Part shown: positions 47,898 through 56,135 of the stretch, piece by piece | Numbering within the stretch: the first letter of the stretch is position 1 | How the letters are laid out: each line of letters begins with the position of its first letter | From: an uncultured Balneola sp. | Lineage (GTDB): Bacteria > Bacteroidota > Rhodothermia > Balneolales > Balneolaceae | Assembly (NCBI GenBank): GCA_902529115.1 | Contig: CABZVB010000005.1 | Location: 59,406-123,405, forward strand | Reading direction: 5' to 3' | Length of the DNA: 64,000 bases | Position numbers and translations under genes: made by a program | Notes under the pieces: model-generated | Database searches by the model: none | Told to the model about the DNA's origin: nothing | What the model saw: only the letters and a program-made list of their open reading frames with translations

Positions 47898-48623
47898 TTA
47901 CGGTGTTGCGCTTAGGGCATAGACTAATATATTAGTGCCCATTTGTAATGCTACTCTGCGCTTGTCTTCCGGAGTGTTATGAATAGCTTGGTCTGCCCAG
48001 CCATCTGCTAAGTTGGATTCATAGGTATAAACCAACACTAATCTACCATCGAGAAATAACCCATAGGTTCTTGGCGTTTGTCTATCATGTTCATGTATTT
48101 TTGGGACCCCCGTCGGAAAAGAAAAAACCTGTTTAAACAGTGGATGATTAAAAGGTAGTTCAATTAACTCTTCTTCGGGAAAGGTTTCGGAAATGAGTTT
48201 CCTAAATGAAGCATCCAGTCCATAGTCATCATCGACATATAGGAAACCACCTTGCTCTAAATATCGTCTTAAATTCCTTCTCTCGTTTGCGTTAGTTAAG
48301 ATAGTACCATGCCCGGTGAGGAATGCAAAAGGATATTGAGATAAATTTGTACTTCCCAAATCGACATCCCTGTAGTGCATGGATAAGCCCAATGGTACCG
48401 TTTCTGAAGTAAAGCGCAAAAGGTTACTCAAGGAAGAAGGATCATTATACCAATCTCCGCCACCGCGATATTTTATTCGAGCTATATGTACATCATCCGT
48501 ACTTATTTGAGCAAGCAAATTGCTTTGAAAAGGATTTATCAAAAAAGCTATAGTAACTAAATATATTAAAAAGATAATTGGATAGATATGTTTAGAGTTA
48601 GATTCAATTGGGTAAATAAACAT
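47898..48623 (-). CDS. DUF4159 family exported protein
   Basis: A 241-residue protein with a hydrophobic N-terminal export segment (IIFLIYLVTIAFLI, ~16-29). The DUF4159 pattern is clear: ARIKYRGGGDWYNDPSSLSN near 48, FAFLTGHGTILTNANERRNL near 97, RYLEQGGFLYVDDDYG near 117 and HPLFKQVFSFPTG near 158. The family has a flavodoxin-like/GATase-like shape and no established reaction. It is the last gene of a receptor-DUF4249-DUF4159 unit, starting one base after the preceding stop. Confidence 0.85.
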   Translation of the reverse strand: MFIYPIESNSKHIYPIIFLIYLVTIAFLINPFQSNLLAQISTDDVHIARIKYRGGGDWYNDPSSLSNLLRFTSETVPLGLSMHYRDVDLGSTNLSQYPFAFLTGHGTILTNANERRNLRRYLEQGGFLYVDDDYGLDASFRKLISETFPEEELIELPFNHPLFKQVFSFPTGVPKIHEHDRQTPRTYGLFLDGRLVLVYTYESNLADGWADQAIHNTPEDKRRVALQMGTNILVYALSATP

Positions 48624-48624
48624 A

Positions 48625-49563
48625 TCAAGGAAAATTATATTCCATTGGAAGTATTATTGTGTTTGCGGTATCTCTTGCCATAGAGCCAAAAATACCTACA
48701 CCGCCACGAATGGGTGTGAGTACATTTTGAATCTCACCAGGTGATAGGGTAGAGCCACCTAATTGAACCAATTCAGAGCGTATATAATCATATAAATTTT
48801 TATCAACAACTGAGGGAATGATAGCATTTTCACCAAAAAAAGCAACAGCTAGCCAAGGATAACGAATTTCTATATTACCAGCCTGGTTTCGCTCAAAGTT
48901 TCCTTCATTTAATATACCAGAGGAATTAATGGTTAATTCCTGCAGGTTTTGTTCTTTATCTTCCTCATTTTGACTATCCAAAAATTCACTATAAAAAGGT
49001 GTCAATAACTCTTCTATTGGGTTTTTTGAAACGGTATTGATAATGTAATAGTTCTGTCCATCCTCAGCTGCTTCGGTACTCAATTCAAGTACTAATTGCT
49101 CGGTTGATTGATATATGAGTGTATCCGGTATGCCATTGAGTATTGAGAATTCGTTTGGGACCTCTGTTTGTGCGGAAATGGTCTGAAAATCTGGATGCAT
49201 GACCTCAAGAAGATATTTTGCGCCAGCTACCACAGTAATCACCTCCGTTGGCTGATAAACCCCGGGGGATTCTTCCTTATAGGTTATTTGAAACTCTTTC
49301 TGTTCTGTTTGCTCATTCAATAACCAAATTATTGCTTGCGCGCCGTGGAGTGCAAGCTGCTCAAAATTATAGAATACAGTTGCTTTCGTGGTAGTCGATA
49401 ATCGAATAGGGGGCAGAATATTTCCTGCAATTAAGTAAGCCTCCACCACTACCTGTTCGGTATAATTATCCTGTGAGTATGGGTTACATGCACCTAGAGA
49501 TATAATAATAAGTGCAAATGCTAGCACATACTTTCTTGTCCTATAACGCTGTATTGTTGTCAT
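48625..49563 (-). CDS. DUF4249 family lipoprotein
   Basis: A 312-residue lipoprotein with the lipobox in IIISLGACNPYSQD (lipidated Cys near residue 26). YTEQVVVEAYLIAGNILPPI near 34 and the strand-rich repeats that follow match DUF4249, a family commonly encoded next to TonB-dependent receptors in Bacteroidota and thought to be a surface partner of the receptor. It starts one base after the receptor stop. Ligand unknown. Confidence 0.84.
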   Translation of the reverse strand: MTTIQRYRTRKYVLAFALIIISLGACNPYSQDNYTEQVVVEAYLIAGNILPPIRLSTTTKATVFYNFEQLALHGAQAIIWLLNEQTEQKEFQITYKEESPGVYQPTEVITVVAGAKYLLEVMHPDFQTISAQTEVPNEFSILNGIPDTLIYQSTEQLVLELSTEAAEDGQNYYIINTVSKNPIEELLTPFYSEFLDSQNEEDKEQNLQELTINSSGILNEGNFERNQAGNIEIRYPWLAVAFFGENAIIPSVVDKNLYDYIRSELVQLGGSTLSPGEIQNVLTPIRGGVGIFGSMARDTANTIILPMEYNFP

Positions 49564-49564
49564 A

Positions 49565-51874
49565 TTATTTTGGATAATTGAAGGTGATTGAAATGGCTGG
49601 TATTATTGGCAATAATGTTACATCGGTTTGTTTAACAGGATTTTCATCAAAATCAAAGTTTTGAAACCAGACATTTCTACGATTGTATACGTTTATAATT
49701 TGAAGCTGAAGTAGAGTTTGCATCCCAAACAGGGAGCCAGTTCGTTGAGCTGAAAAATCCATACGGTGGTAAGAGGGTAGACGCGAGGCATTAACCTTAC
49801 CAACAGTAAAAGCGTTGTTAAATTCAGAGGCTCCAAAAGGATCGTCGAGTAAGGCGTATCGCCCAAGTACTTGAGTGTAGGCCTGACCGGTAGCATAAAC
49901 CCATGCTCCAGTAAGTTTCCACTTAGGCGAAATGCTATAATTTAAAATGAGATTTACATCATGCCGCCGATCATATTTAGGGGGATAAAAGCGGGCTTTA
50001 GCTGTTTCTCCGGGAGATAATTGGATAGTAGGATCGGTGTTGAATCCAGGGAATTTACGCCAGGTATATCCCCAAGTATATCCTAGGTAACCAGTAATAT
50101 AACCTTGCCTCTTTTCAAATAATATTTCAACTCCATACGCGCTTCCTTCGCCAAAACGAAAAAGATCAGGATAGGCTAATCCTGCGGCATCAAGTAAAAA
50201 GGGATCGAGTTCAAATAAATCCTTCATGGTTCGGTAATAGCCTTCAATATCTAAGCCATATCCTTTAAACGGAATTGTCTTTACACCTAAAATGAATTGG
50301 TCCCCAAAGGCCGGTTTAATTCCTTGGTCAGAGGTTAGCCATAAGTCAAAACCAGAGAAAGCTTCATTTGTAATTAGAGTAAAAAATTGATTGTATCTTC
50401 CATATGCTATTTGGAGCCTCATCCGATTCCATCGTAAGTATTCAGCAGATATGCGGGGTTCTATTCGAATATATGAACCATCAGAAAAGGTATTGACGCG
50501 CAATCCGCCAAGGAGTTTCCATTGCTCAATAGGGCGCCATTCGTCTTGTATGTACCAGGAGGCATACTGCGCATGAATTCTTTGTCCGAAGGTATTTTGC
50601 CCATCAAATTGATCTTGAATTCGAAATGTAAAAACTCCTGCCCAAATGCCTGTACTAGCGGAGTGTTTTTCATTTGGAAGGTACTCAATATCAGCTTTTA
50701 AAGATAAATCGTAAATGTTATTGTCACGTTTAAAGGGCGTTCCAGCTATTTCAAAGTTTGGGAAGTTGAAATAACGGGATCCAGTTACTACGAAATTGGA
50801 AAAAGTCGTTTCATTGAAAATATGGGTCCAATTTCCACTGATTGTCTGATTTCCGTAGTTTAGCTTAAACTCGGCATCATCTCCGAAGGGAAAATCGACT
50901 CTATCTTTTCCTGAGTAAAATGCCATGGATAGTTTATCATTTGCCCCAATATCGACACTCAATTTACCATTGGTGTCCAAGAAGTAAAATAGCGAAGGGA
51001 TGTTGTCATTGCTTGCTCTAAGTGCTCCGAGCAGCGGTTCAAGAGTAGACCTTCTCATCGCAAACATATACGAGCCTTTGGGAATAGGGCCTTCAATAGC
51101 AGCTCTTGAGGCTAACATGCCAAGAGTGAAAGTGGTTTGGGTTTGATTACGGTTGCCATCTTTATTGTAGATGGATAGGACCGAACCAAGGCGCCCACCA
51201 TATTCCGGTGGATACCCACCTTTATATAATCGGACATCTTTAATAGCATCTGGGTTGAAAGTGGAAAAAAAGCCAAAAAAGTGAGAAGGGTTATATACAG
51301 TGGTCCGGTCTAACAATATAAGGGTTTGATCAGGACTGCCTCCACGAATATAAAGCCCCGATGAGAAGTCAGAAGCTGCTTTTACACCCGGTAAGAATTG
51401 TATGCTACGGAACACATCTGCCTCGAATATAGCAGGTAGTTCTTTTATGGTTTGAGTAGTTATTTGAGCCCTACCTATGTTTTTAAGGGCTTCTTGCTCA
51501 CGGGTTGATTCAACCACAACTTCTTCCCCGGAAATAACCTTTGGATTAAGTTCAATGTCAAACCGTTGGGTTTCACCTTTAGCTAAGGCTAGTTTTATGC
51601 TAAAGGATTGGTATCCAATGTAACTAACGGCTAGAGTATAAGAACCAGGCTGTAAATTGGTAAGGGTATAATACCCCAATGTGTTGGTTGTAGTACCTCT
51701 ATTGATCTCTATGAGTGCAATATTTGCTGCAATTAAGGTTTCTCCCGTGTTTGCGTCTTTAATGTAACCTGAAAGGGCAGACATATTATTTTGGGCTTGA
51801 ACAGGGTTGTCTGTAATTGCGTTTATCATTAAAAAAGAAGTCGACAAAGCAAAGATTCGAATCAGATAAAGCAT
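49565..51874 (-). CDS. TonB-dependent receptor with CarboxypepD_reg-like domain
   Basis: A 769-residue outer-membrane receptor. A signal peptide (to about residue 27) precedes a carboxypeptidase-regulatory-like domain (SGYIKDANTGETLIAANIAL onward, ~35-115). The plug domain follows (FRSIQFLPGVKAASDFSSGL, YIRGGSPDQTLILLDRTTVY, near 155-195), and then the 22-strand barrel ends SITFNYPK. It lacks an extended TonB-box I can define. It imports or binds a ligand with energy from TonB. It heads the three-gene unit with DUF4249 and DUF4159; the substrate is not evident. Confidence 0.92.
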   Translation of the reverse strand: MLYLIRIFALSTSFLMINAITDNPVQAQNNMSALSGYIKDANTGETLIAANIALIEINRGTTTNTLGYYTLTNLQPGSYTLAVSYIGYQSFSIKLALAKGETQRFDIELNPKVISGEEVVVESTREQEALKNIGRAQITTQTIKELPAIFEADVFRSIQFLPGVKAASDFSSGLYIRGGSPDQTLILLDRTTVYNPSHFFGFFSTFNPDAIKDVRLYKGGYPPEYGGRLGSVLSIYNKDGNRNQTQTTFTLGMLASRAAIEGPIPKGSYMFAMRRSTLEPLLGALRASNDNIPSLFYFLDTNGKLSVDIGANDKLSMAFYSGKDRVDFPFGDDAEFKLNYGNQTISGNWTHIFNETTFSNFVVTGSRYFNFPNFEIAGTPFKRDNNIYDLSLKADIEYLPNEKHSASTGIWAGVFTFRIQDQFDGQNTFGQRIHAQYASWYIQDEWRPIEQWKLLGGLRVNTFSDGSYIRIEPRISAEYLRWNRMRLQIAYGRYNQFFTLITNEAFSGFDLWLTSDQGIKPAFGDQFILGVKTIPFKGYGLDIEGYYRTMKDLFELDPFLLDAAGLAYPDLFRFGEGSAYGVEILFEKRQGYITGYLGYTWGYTWRKFPGFNTDPTIQLSPGETAKARFYPPKYDRRHDVNLILNYSISPKWKLTGAWVYATGQAYTQVLGRYALLDDPFGASEFNNAFTVGKVNASRLPSYHRMDFSAQRTGSLFGMQTLLQLQIINVYNRRNVWFQNFDFDENPVKQTDVTLLPIIPAISITFNYPK

Positions 51875-52017
51875 GTTTTGAAAGGAAATGTAGAAATTAC
51901 TTTTTTTTGACTCAGAGGCAGTCTTTTAATGTAATTTGAGGAGTGTTATTTCGATAGTAATTTTGATATATTTATAAACAAAAATTAAAGTAATTTCGTT
52001 CTTATTGTCTTTTAGAA

Positions 52018-52048
52018 TTGCTTTATTTGTATGCGTTTGTTCTATGAT
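52018..52048 (+). promoter_or_regulatory. Possible promoter of the tmRNA gene
   Basis: TATGAT at 52043-52048 lies five bases before the RNA start and resembles a -10 box; TTGCTT at 52018-52023 could be the -35 box with a long 19-base spacer. Spacing is not ideal and Bacteroidota promoters differ from the standard consensus, so this is tentative. Confidence 0.3.
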
Positions 52049-52053
52049 TTATT

Positions 52054-52416
52054 GGGGGTGTACTGGATTCGACGGGAAGAGTAAATCCGTACGTGGCATG
52101 TCGAGGATGTCCAATGGTTCTCGTTAATCATCCATTATGGACTAAATGTAATTGACAACAATTACTCATACCGCTTAGCAGCTTAACGGCCTAAGCCGTT
52201 CCATGGGTGGCACGCCTGTCTGTACCCATTCGGAGCGACGATTCCGACAGGATAGCATACACTGGCCGTCTGTCTAGTATGTGTGAATTTTTTCAGACTA
52301 GCTATAGTTCACTGGGTTACTGGGTTCGTTCTGTGGCGAAACTTAATCAGTAACTAAACATGTAGATATGTGCAGGACTGCCTTTTCGGACCGGGGTTCG
52401 ACTCCCCGCACCTCCA
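52054..52416 (+). ncRNA. ssrA: Transfer-messenger RNA (tmRNA)
   Basis: The 5' end GGGGGTGTACTGGATTCGAC and the 3' end GGGGTTCGACTCCCCGCACC are the hallmark of tmRNA. The acceptor stem pairs GGGGGTG with CACCTCC and has the G-U third pair used by alanyl-tRNA synthetase. The tag frame ends TAC TCA TAC CGC TTA GCA GCT TAA at 52163-52186. If translation resumes at GAC (52154, after TAATT), the tag is DNNYSYRLAA. The 3' CCA is not encoded: the sequence after the discriminator A is CTTTTTT, which also gives a T-rich end. It rescues stalled ribosomes with SmpB. Confidence 0.95.
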
Positions 52417-52617
52417 CTTTTTTATTCAATCACTAAGTACATCGTCTAATATTACTTCGTTATAGATTGTAAATTTTTGTAAACACATTTTAACATTCAT
52501 CTTCCATAAGCTGTAACATAAAACTCCAAAAGACTTATTTTGATTATTTGTCAATTCAGCTGAATTTAAATTTTATTTATAGCTCTTAACCCTTTATGTG
52601 CATAAAATCATGGACTT

Positions 52618-52635
52618 ATTGAAAGCGCTTTCAAT
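52618..52635. promoter_or_regulatory. LacI-family operator-like palindrome
   Basis: ATTGAAAGCGCTTTCAAT is a perfect 18-base palindrome. Its core TGAAAGCGCTTTCA fits the LacI/GalR-family operator consensus TGNAANCGNTTNCA at every fixed position. It is 247 bases upstream of the TonB-receptor start. No LacI-family regulator gene is in the window, so the regulator would act from elsewhere. Confidence 0.65.
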
Positions 52636-52642
52636 TTAAACT

Positions 52643-52705
52643 AACAGCGCTTCAGTTGATAGCTTATTTGATTATGTTTGTTTACATTATTTAAAGTGCT
52701 TCAAA
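52643..52705. repeat. Two degenerate copies of the operator core
   Basis: AACAGCGCTTCAG at 52643-52655 and TTAAAGTGCTTCAAA at 52691-52705 share the AGCGCTT/AGTGCTT core with the perfect palindrome. Core centres are about 22 and 71 bases from the first centre; the first spacing is near two helical turns. They may be auxiliary operators, or chance in AT-rich DNA. Confidence 0.4.
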
Positions 52706-52881
52706 CAGCTCGTAAGCTCAATAAAATTGTAAGATACGAGAAGTGGAATTTTAAACATTATCTCTTTTTATTACTGATAGATAGCATTGTAAAAATTTAG
52801 TCATTCATAATTTAAGAGATACATTCCGCCTTGAATTGCTATTCACATATATCACAATAACAGAAGTCTAAAAAATAGTTT

Positions 52882-55800
52882 ATGGAAACCAACAAGCTTT
52901 TTAATTCCATTGCTGTATTCATTTCCATCTTTATACTTTCTAGTTCACTATTTGCACAAGCTGGTAAAATTAATGGTACGGTAATAGATGCTGACGGTGA
53001 AGTACTGCCTGGTGTTAATATTCTAATTGATGGAACTTTACTAGGTGCTTCATCTGGTGAAGATGGATTCTTCCAAATCTTAAACGTAAAGCCAGGTATA
53101 TATTCTCTAAGAGCCACCTACATAGGTTTTGCTTCAATCGTTATTGAAAATGTGAACGTTGCTGAAAACTTAACAACAGAAGTTAACTTTACTTTACAAG
53201 AACAAACTATCGAGGGAGAAGAAATTATTGTAATCGCGGAACAACCGGTTGTTAGGCCAGATGTTTCTGCTTCGGTGACATCTATTCAGGCTCAAGAAAT
53301 TGCAAGTTTACCTGTTACGGATATTGCATCTGTAATCGGCTTAGGAGCTGGAATTAGGGGTACGAGTGTACGTGGGGGCGCATCGTCTGATACAGAATTT
53401 TCGGTCAATGGTATTTCCCAACGTTCTACCCGGAGTAACACAGCTTCTTCAGAAATATCGTTTACATCACTTAATTCTGTCCAAGTACAGACCGGTGGCT
53501 TTAATGCTGAATACGGAAATATACAATCCGGCCTTGTTAGTGTTACCACAAAAGAAGGGAATAGAGATAGCTACAATATGGACGTAATATTTCGAATGCT
53601 TCCGCCACAAGATAAGCATTTCGGTCCTGACATAAATGATCCAATAGCCAACCCATTTTTACGGCCTTATTTAGACCCAGATGTGGCTTTCACTGGAACA
53701 GGAGAAAATTTTGAAGAGGGTGCTTGGGATTACTGGACACGTATACAATACCCTCAATTTCGTGGCTGGAATGCAGTTTCTGAGGAATTACTGGCAGATG
53801 ATGATCCCACTAATGACTTAACTCCATACGCGGCTCAGCGTTTGTTTCGATTTCAACATCGTAAAGACCTGGGTATTACTGAGCCTGATTATGAATTGGA
53901 TGCGACCATATCTGGACCAATTCCAGGAATTGGTAAGTCACTTGGTAACTTACGCTTTGCCTATTCTACTAGAGCAACACAAAGAATGTATATTGTACCA
54001 CTTAGCCGTGATAGATATGAGATGAATTATCATTTATTGAAACTAACTAGTGATGTGGCTTCGGGTATGAAATTATCGGTAGAAGGTTCATATCGATATA
54101 GTATTGGGACTAATGCAAGTCGTACGGGAGCCTCTGCGTCTCTGTTCGGTGGTAGTGCTTCAAGTATTGCAGGTGCTGTGACATTGAATGAACGTTCTCC
54201 TGCAATTATGTTTTCAAGCGATTACTTTAATCCCTTAGAGCAACGCCAGTTTGTTGGAGGCGTGCATTTTACTCACAGTTTATCCGATAATTCATTTTAT
54301 GAAGTTCGAGCTATCGTTAATCATGAACGTTTCGATGGCTTAATTGGCCGTTCACGAAATATGGACCAGAATATAGAATTTGCTGATGGACAATTCACCA
54401 ATGAAGCCCCCTTTGGATACTACGGGTTTTCGCAGCAGTTCATTGGCTCTGGATTGAACATGGGACTAGGCTTTAGTAATGCACGCGATACTACTAGAAA
54501 TACTCTATACAATGTTCGTGCAGACTTTACTTCTCAGATAAACCGAATAAACCTAGTAAAGGCTGGCATAGATTTCCAGTTTATCGATAACAAAACTAAC
54601 AATGCCAGAGTAGATCAATTTTTAACTGCATCTAATTTGACTAATAAATGGGATACAAGTCCTTTGCGCTTGTCAGCCTATGTCCAGGATAAATTAGAAT
54701 TCGAGGGTATGATTGCCAATATCGGTCTACGTATGGACTATGTTCAAGGTCAAAAATGGTATGCATTCAATGATTATGATGCTTCTCTTGGCATTGGTAA
54801 TGCAGGTATGATTGATACCCTTCAAACTATTACTCCAGACGGAGTATTACGTTTAAGTCCTCGTTTAGGTGTCTCTTTTCCAATAACAGAAATATCTAAG
54901 TTTTATTTTAATTACGGTCATTTTTATCGGTTACCTACACCAGATGATTTGTATTATATCAGGATATATCCTGAATCGCAGCAAGTTACTTCTCTGGCAA
55001 ACCCTGATAAGGCCTTACCCAAGACAGTGGCTTATGAATTAGGTTACGAGCAGTCTCTCTTAGATCAATTTCTGATAAAAATAGCAGGTTTCTATCGAGA
55101 TGTTACCGATCAACCATTAAGTGTACGGTATACCAACAGAGATGCTTCGGTGAATTATAGCCTTAGTCAAGCAAATCGCTACTCTGATGTTAGAGGTGTA
55201 GAGCTAACCTTCCGAAAGTCACTAGGCCGTTACCTTAGAGGTTTTGCCAATTATACATATCAAGTGAGTAGAAGTGGGAGATTCGGTTTCGCGCGAGCAT
55301 ATGAAAATCCAGCACAACAGCGAGAATACGAGCGTACAACAACCGCTAATGATGTGTTTCCATCGGTACCTCAACCTTATGCCAATGTTAGTATTGAATT
55401 TTTAGTACCCGAAGAATTGGGTCCAAATTTTGCTGGCTTTTATCCAATTGGTGGATGGAATGTCAACTTCGTATACCGCTGGACATCTGGTGCCTATGAA
55501 ACCTGGACGGGCGGTGGATTTATACCAGGTATCATAAATAATATACAATGGAATGATTATTGGAATGTTGACTTACGTTTAAGTAAACATGTTGAGCTTG
55601 TAGATCGAGTTCGAGCTAGTTTATTTGTGGATCTGAATAATGTATTGAACCATCGTTATTTCTCTCCTTACACCCCAGGTTTTGTATTAGCAGGTGATCG
55701 ATTGAATTACATGCGTTCTCTTCACCTACCTCAAGAAATACTTGATGAAATAGGTACCGGGTATCCTTCGCCACCTATTTCAGGAAACGATAAGCCAGGT

Positions 55801-56073
55801 GATTATCGTGATTTTAATGTTGAATTTGTCCCCATCGTAAGTGTGGTGAACTTAGAGACCGTTGCTAATCCAAATGAACGGCCACTATATTGGCACTCTG
55901 CCACCCAAGATTACTATCAATACGATAAAGCAACTGGTACGTTTAATTTAGCTGATAATGATTATGTGAAAGAGGTATTAGATACAAAAGCGTATATCGA
56001 CATGCCTAACCAGCCATATTTCACTTTCTTCAATCCACGTGCTGTTCGGTACGGAATTAGAATAAGCTTTTAA
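52882..56073 (+). CDS. Large TonB-dependent receptor, SusD-less
   Basis: A 1063-residue outer-membrane receptor. A signal peptide ends near residue 27 (FILSSSLFAQA). A CarboxypepD_reg-like domain follows (INGTVIDADGEVLPGVNILI, ~30-110), then the plug (TSVRGGASSDTEFSVNGISQ and QVQTGGFNAEYGNIQSGLVS, ~150-215) and a long barrel with YFNYGHFYRLPTPDDLYYIR near 675 and a C-terminal AVRYGIRISF. It resembles the long receptors usually paired with SusD, but no SusD gene follows. It is first in a set of five genes behind the LacI-type operator. Confidence 0.92.
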   Translation: METNKLFNSIAVFISIFILSSSLFAQAGKINGTVIDADGEVLPGVNILIDGTLLGASSGEDGFFQILNVKPGIYSLRATYIGFASIVIENVNVAENLTTEVNFTLQEQTIEGEEIIVIAEQPVVRPDVSASVTSIQAQEIASLPVTDIASVIGLGAGIRGTSVRGGASSDTEFSVNGISQRSTRSNTASSEISFTSLNSVQVQTGGFNAEYGNIQSGLVSVTTKEGNRDSYNMDVIFRMLPPQDKHFGPDINDPIANPFLRPYLDPDVAFTGTGENFEEGAWDYWTRIQYPQFRGWNAVSEELLADDDPTNDLTPYAAQRLFRFQHRKDLGITEPDYELDATISGPIPGIGKSLGNLRFAYSTRATQRMYIVPLSRDRYEMNYHLLKLTSDVASGMKLSVEGSYRYSIGTNASRTGASASLFGGSASSIAGAVTLNERSPAIMFSSDYFNPLEQRQFVGGVHFTHSLSDNSFYEVRAIVNHERFDGLIGRSRNMDQNIEFADGQFTNEAPFGYYGFSQQFIGSGLNMGLGFSNARDTTRNTLYNVRADFTSQINRINLVKAGIDFQFIDNKTNNARVDQFLTASNLTNKWDTSPLRLSAYVQDKLEFEGMIANIGLRMDYVQGQKWYAFNDYDASLGIGNAGMIDTLQTITPDGVLRLSPRLGVSFPITEISKFYFNYGHFYRLPTPDDLYYIRIYPESQQVTSLANPDKALPKTVAYELGYEQSLLDQFLIKIAGFYRDVTDQPLSVRYTNRDASVNYSLSQANRYSDVRGVELTFRKSLGRYLRGFANYTYQVSRSGRFGFARAYENPAQQREYERTTTANDVFPSVPQPYANVSIEFLVPEELGPNFAGFYPIGGWNVNFVYRWTSGAYETWTGGGFIPGIINNIQWNDYWNVDLRLSKHVELVDRVRASLFVDLNNVLNHRYFSPYTPGFVLAGDRLNYMRSLHLPQEILDEIGTGYPSPPISGNDKPGDYRDFNVEFVPIVSVVNLETVANPNERPLYWHSATQDYYQYDKATGTFNLADNDYVKEVLDTKAYIDMPNQPYFTFFNPRAVRYGIRISF

Positions 56074-56135
56074 AAAGAGAACTCTAAGCATGCATCAGAA
56101 AACATACATATTTAGTCTTAATCAATAAAAAGAAT

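Larger units (their letters stand above)
52417..52881. other. 465-base gene-free leader upstream of the secreted-protein operon
   Basis: No gene is visible. The T-run after ssrA is at the left edge. The middle carries a LacI-type palindrome and two weaker copies (52618-52705). The region is very AT-rich and is the likely promoter and control region of the TonB-receptor operon beginning at 52882. An antisense frame at 52839-53117 overlaps the receptor start and looks spurious. Confidence 0.6.

Noticed and set aside
52839..53117. A 92-codon minus-strand frame over the TonB receptor start
   Set aside because: It overlaps the signal peptide and CarboxypepD_reg region of a clear receptor gene and shows no recognisable motif.
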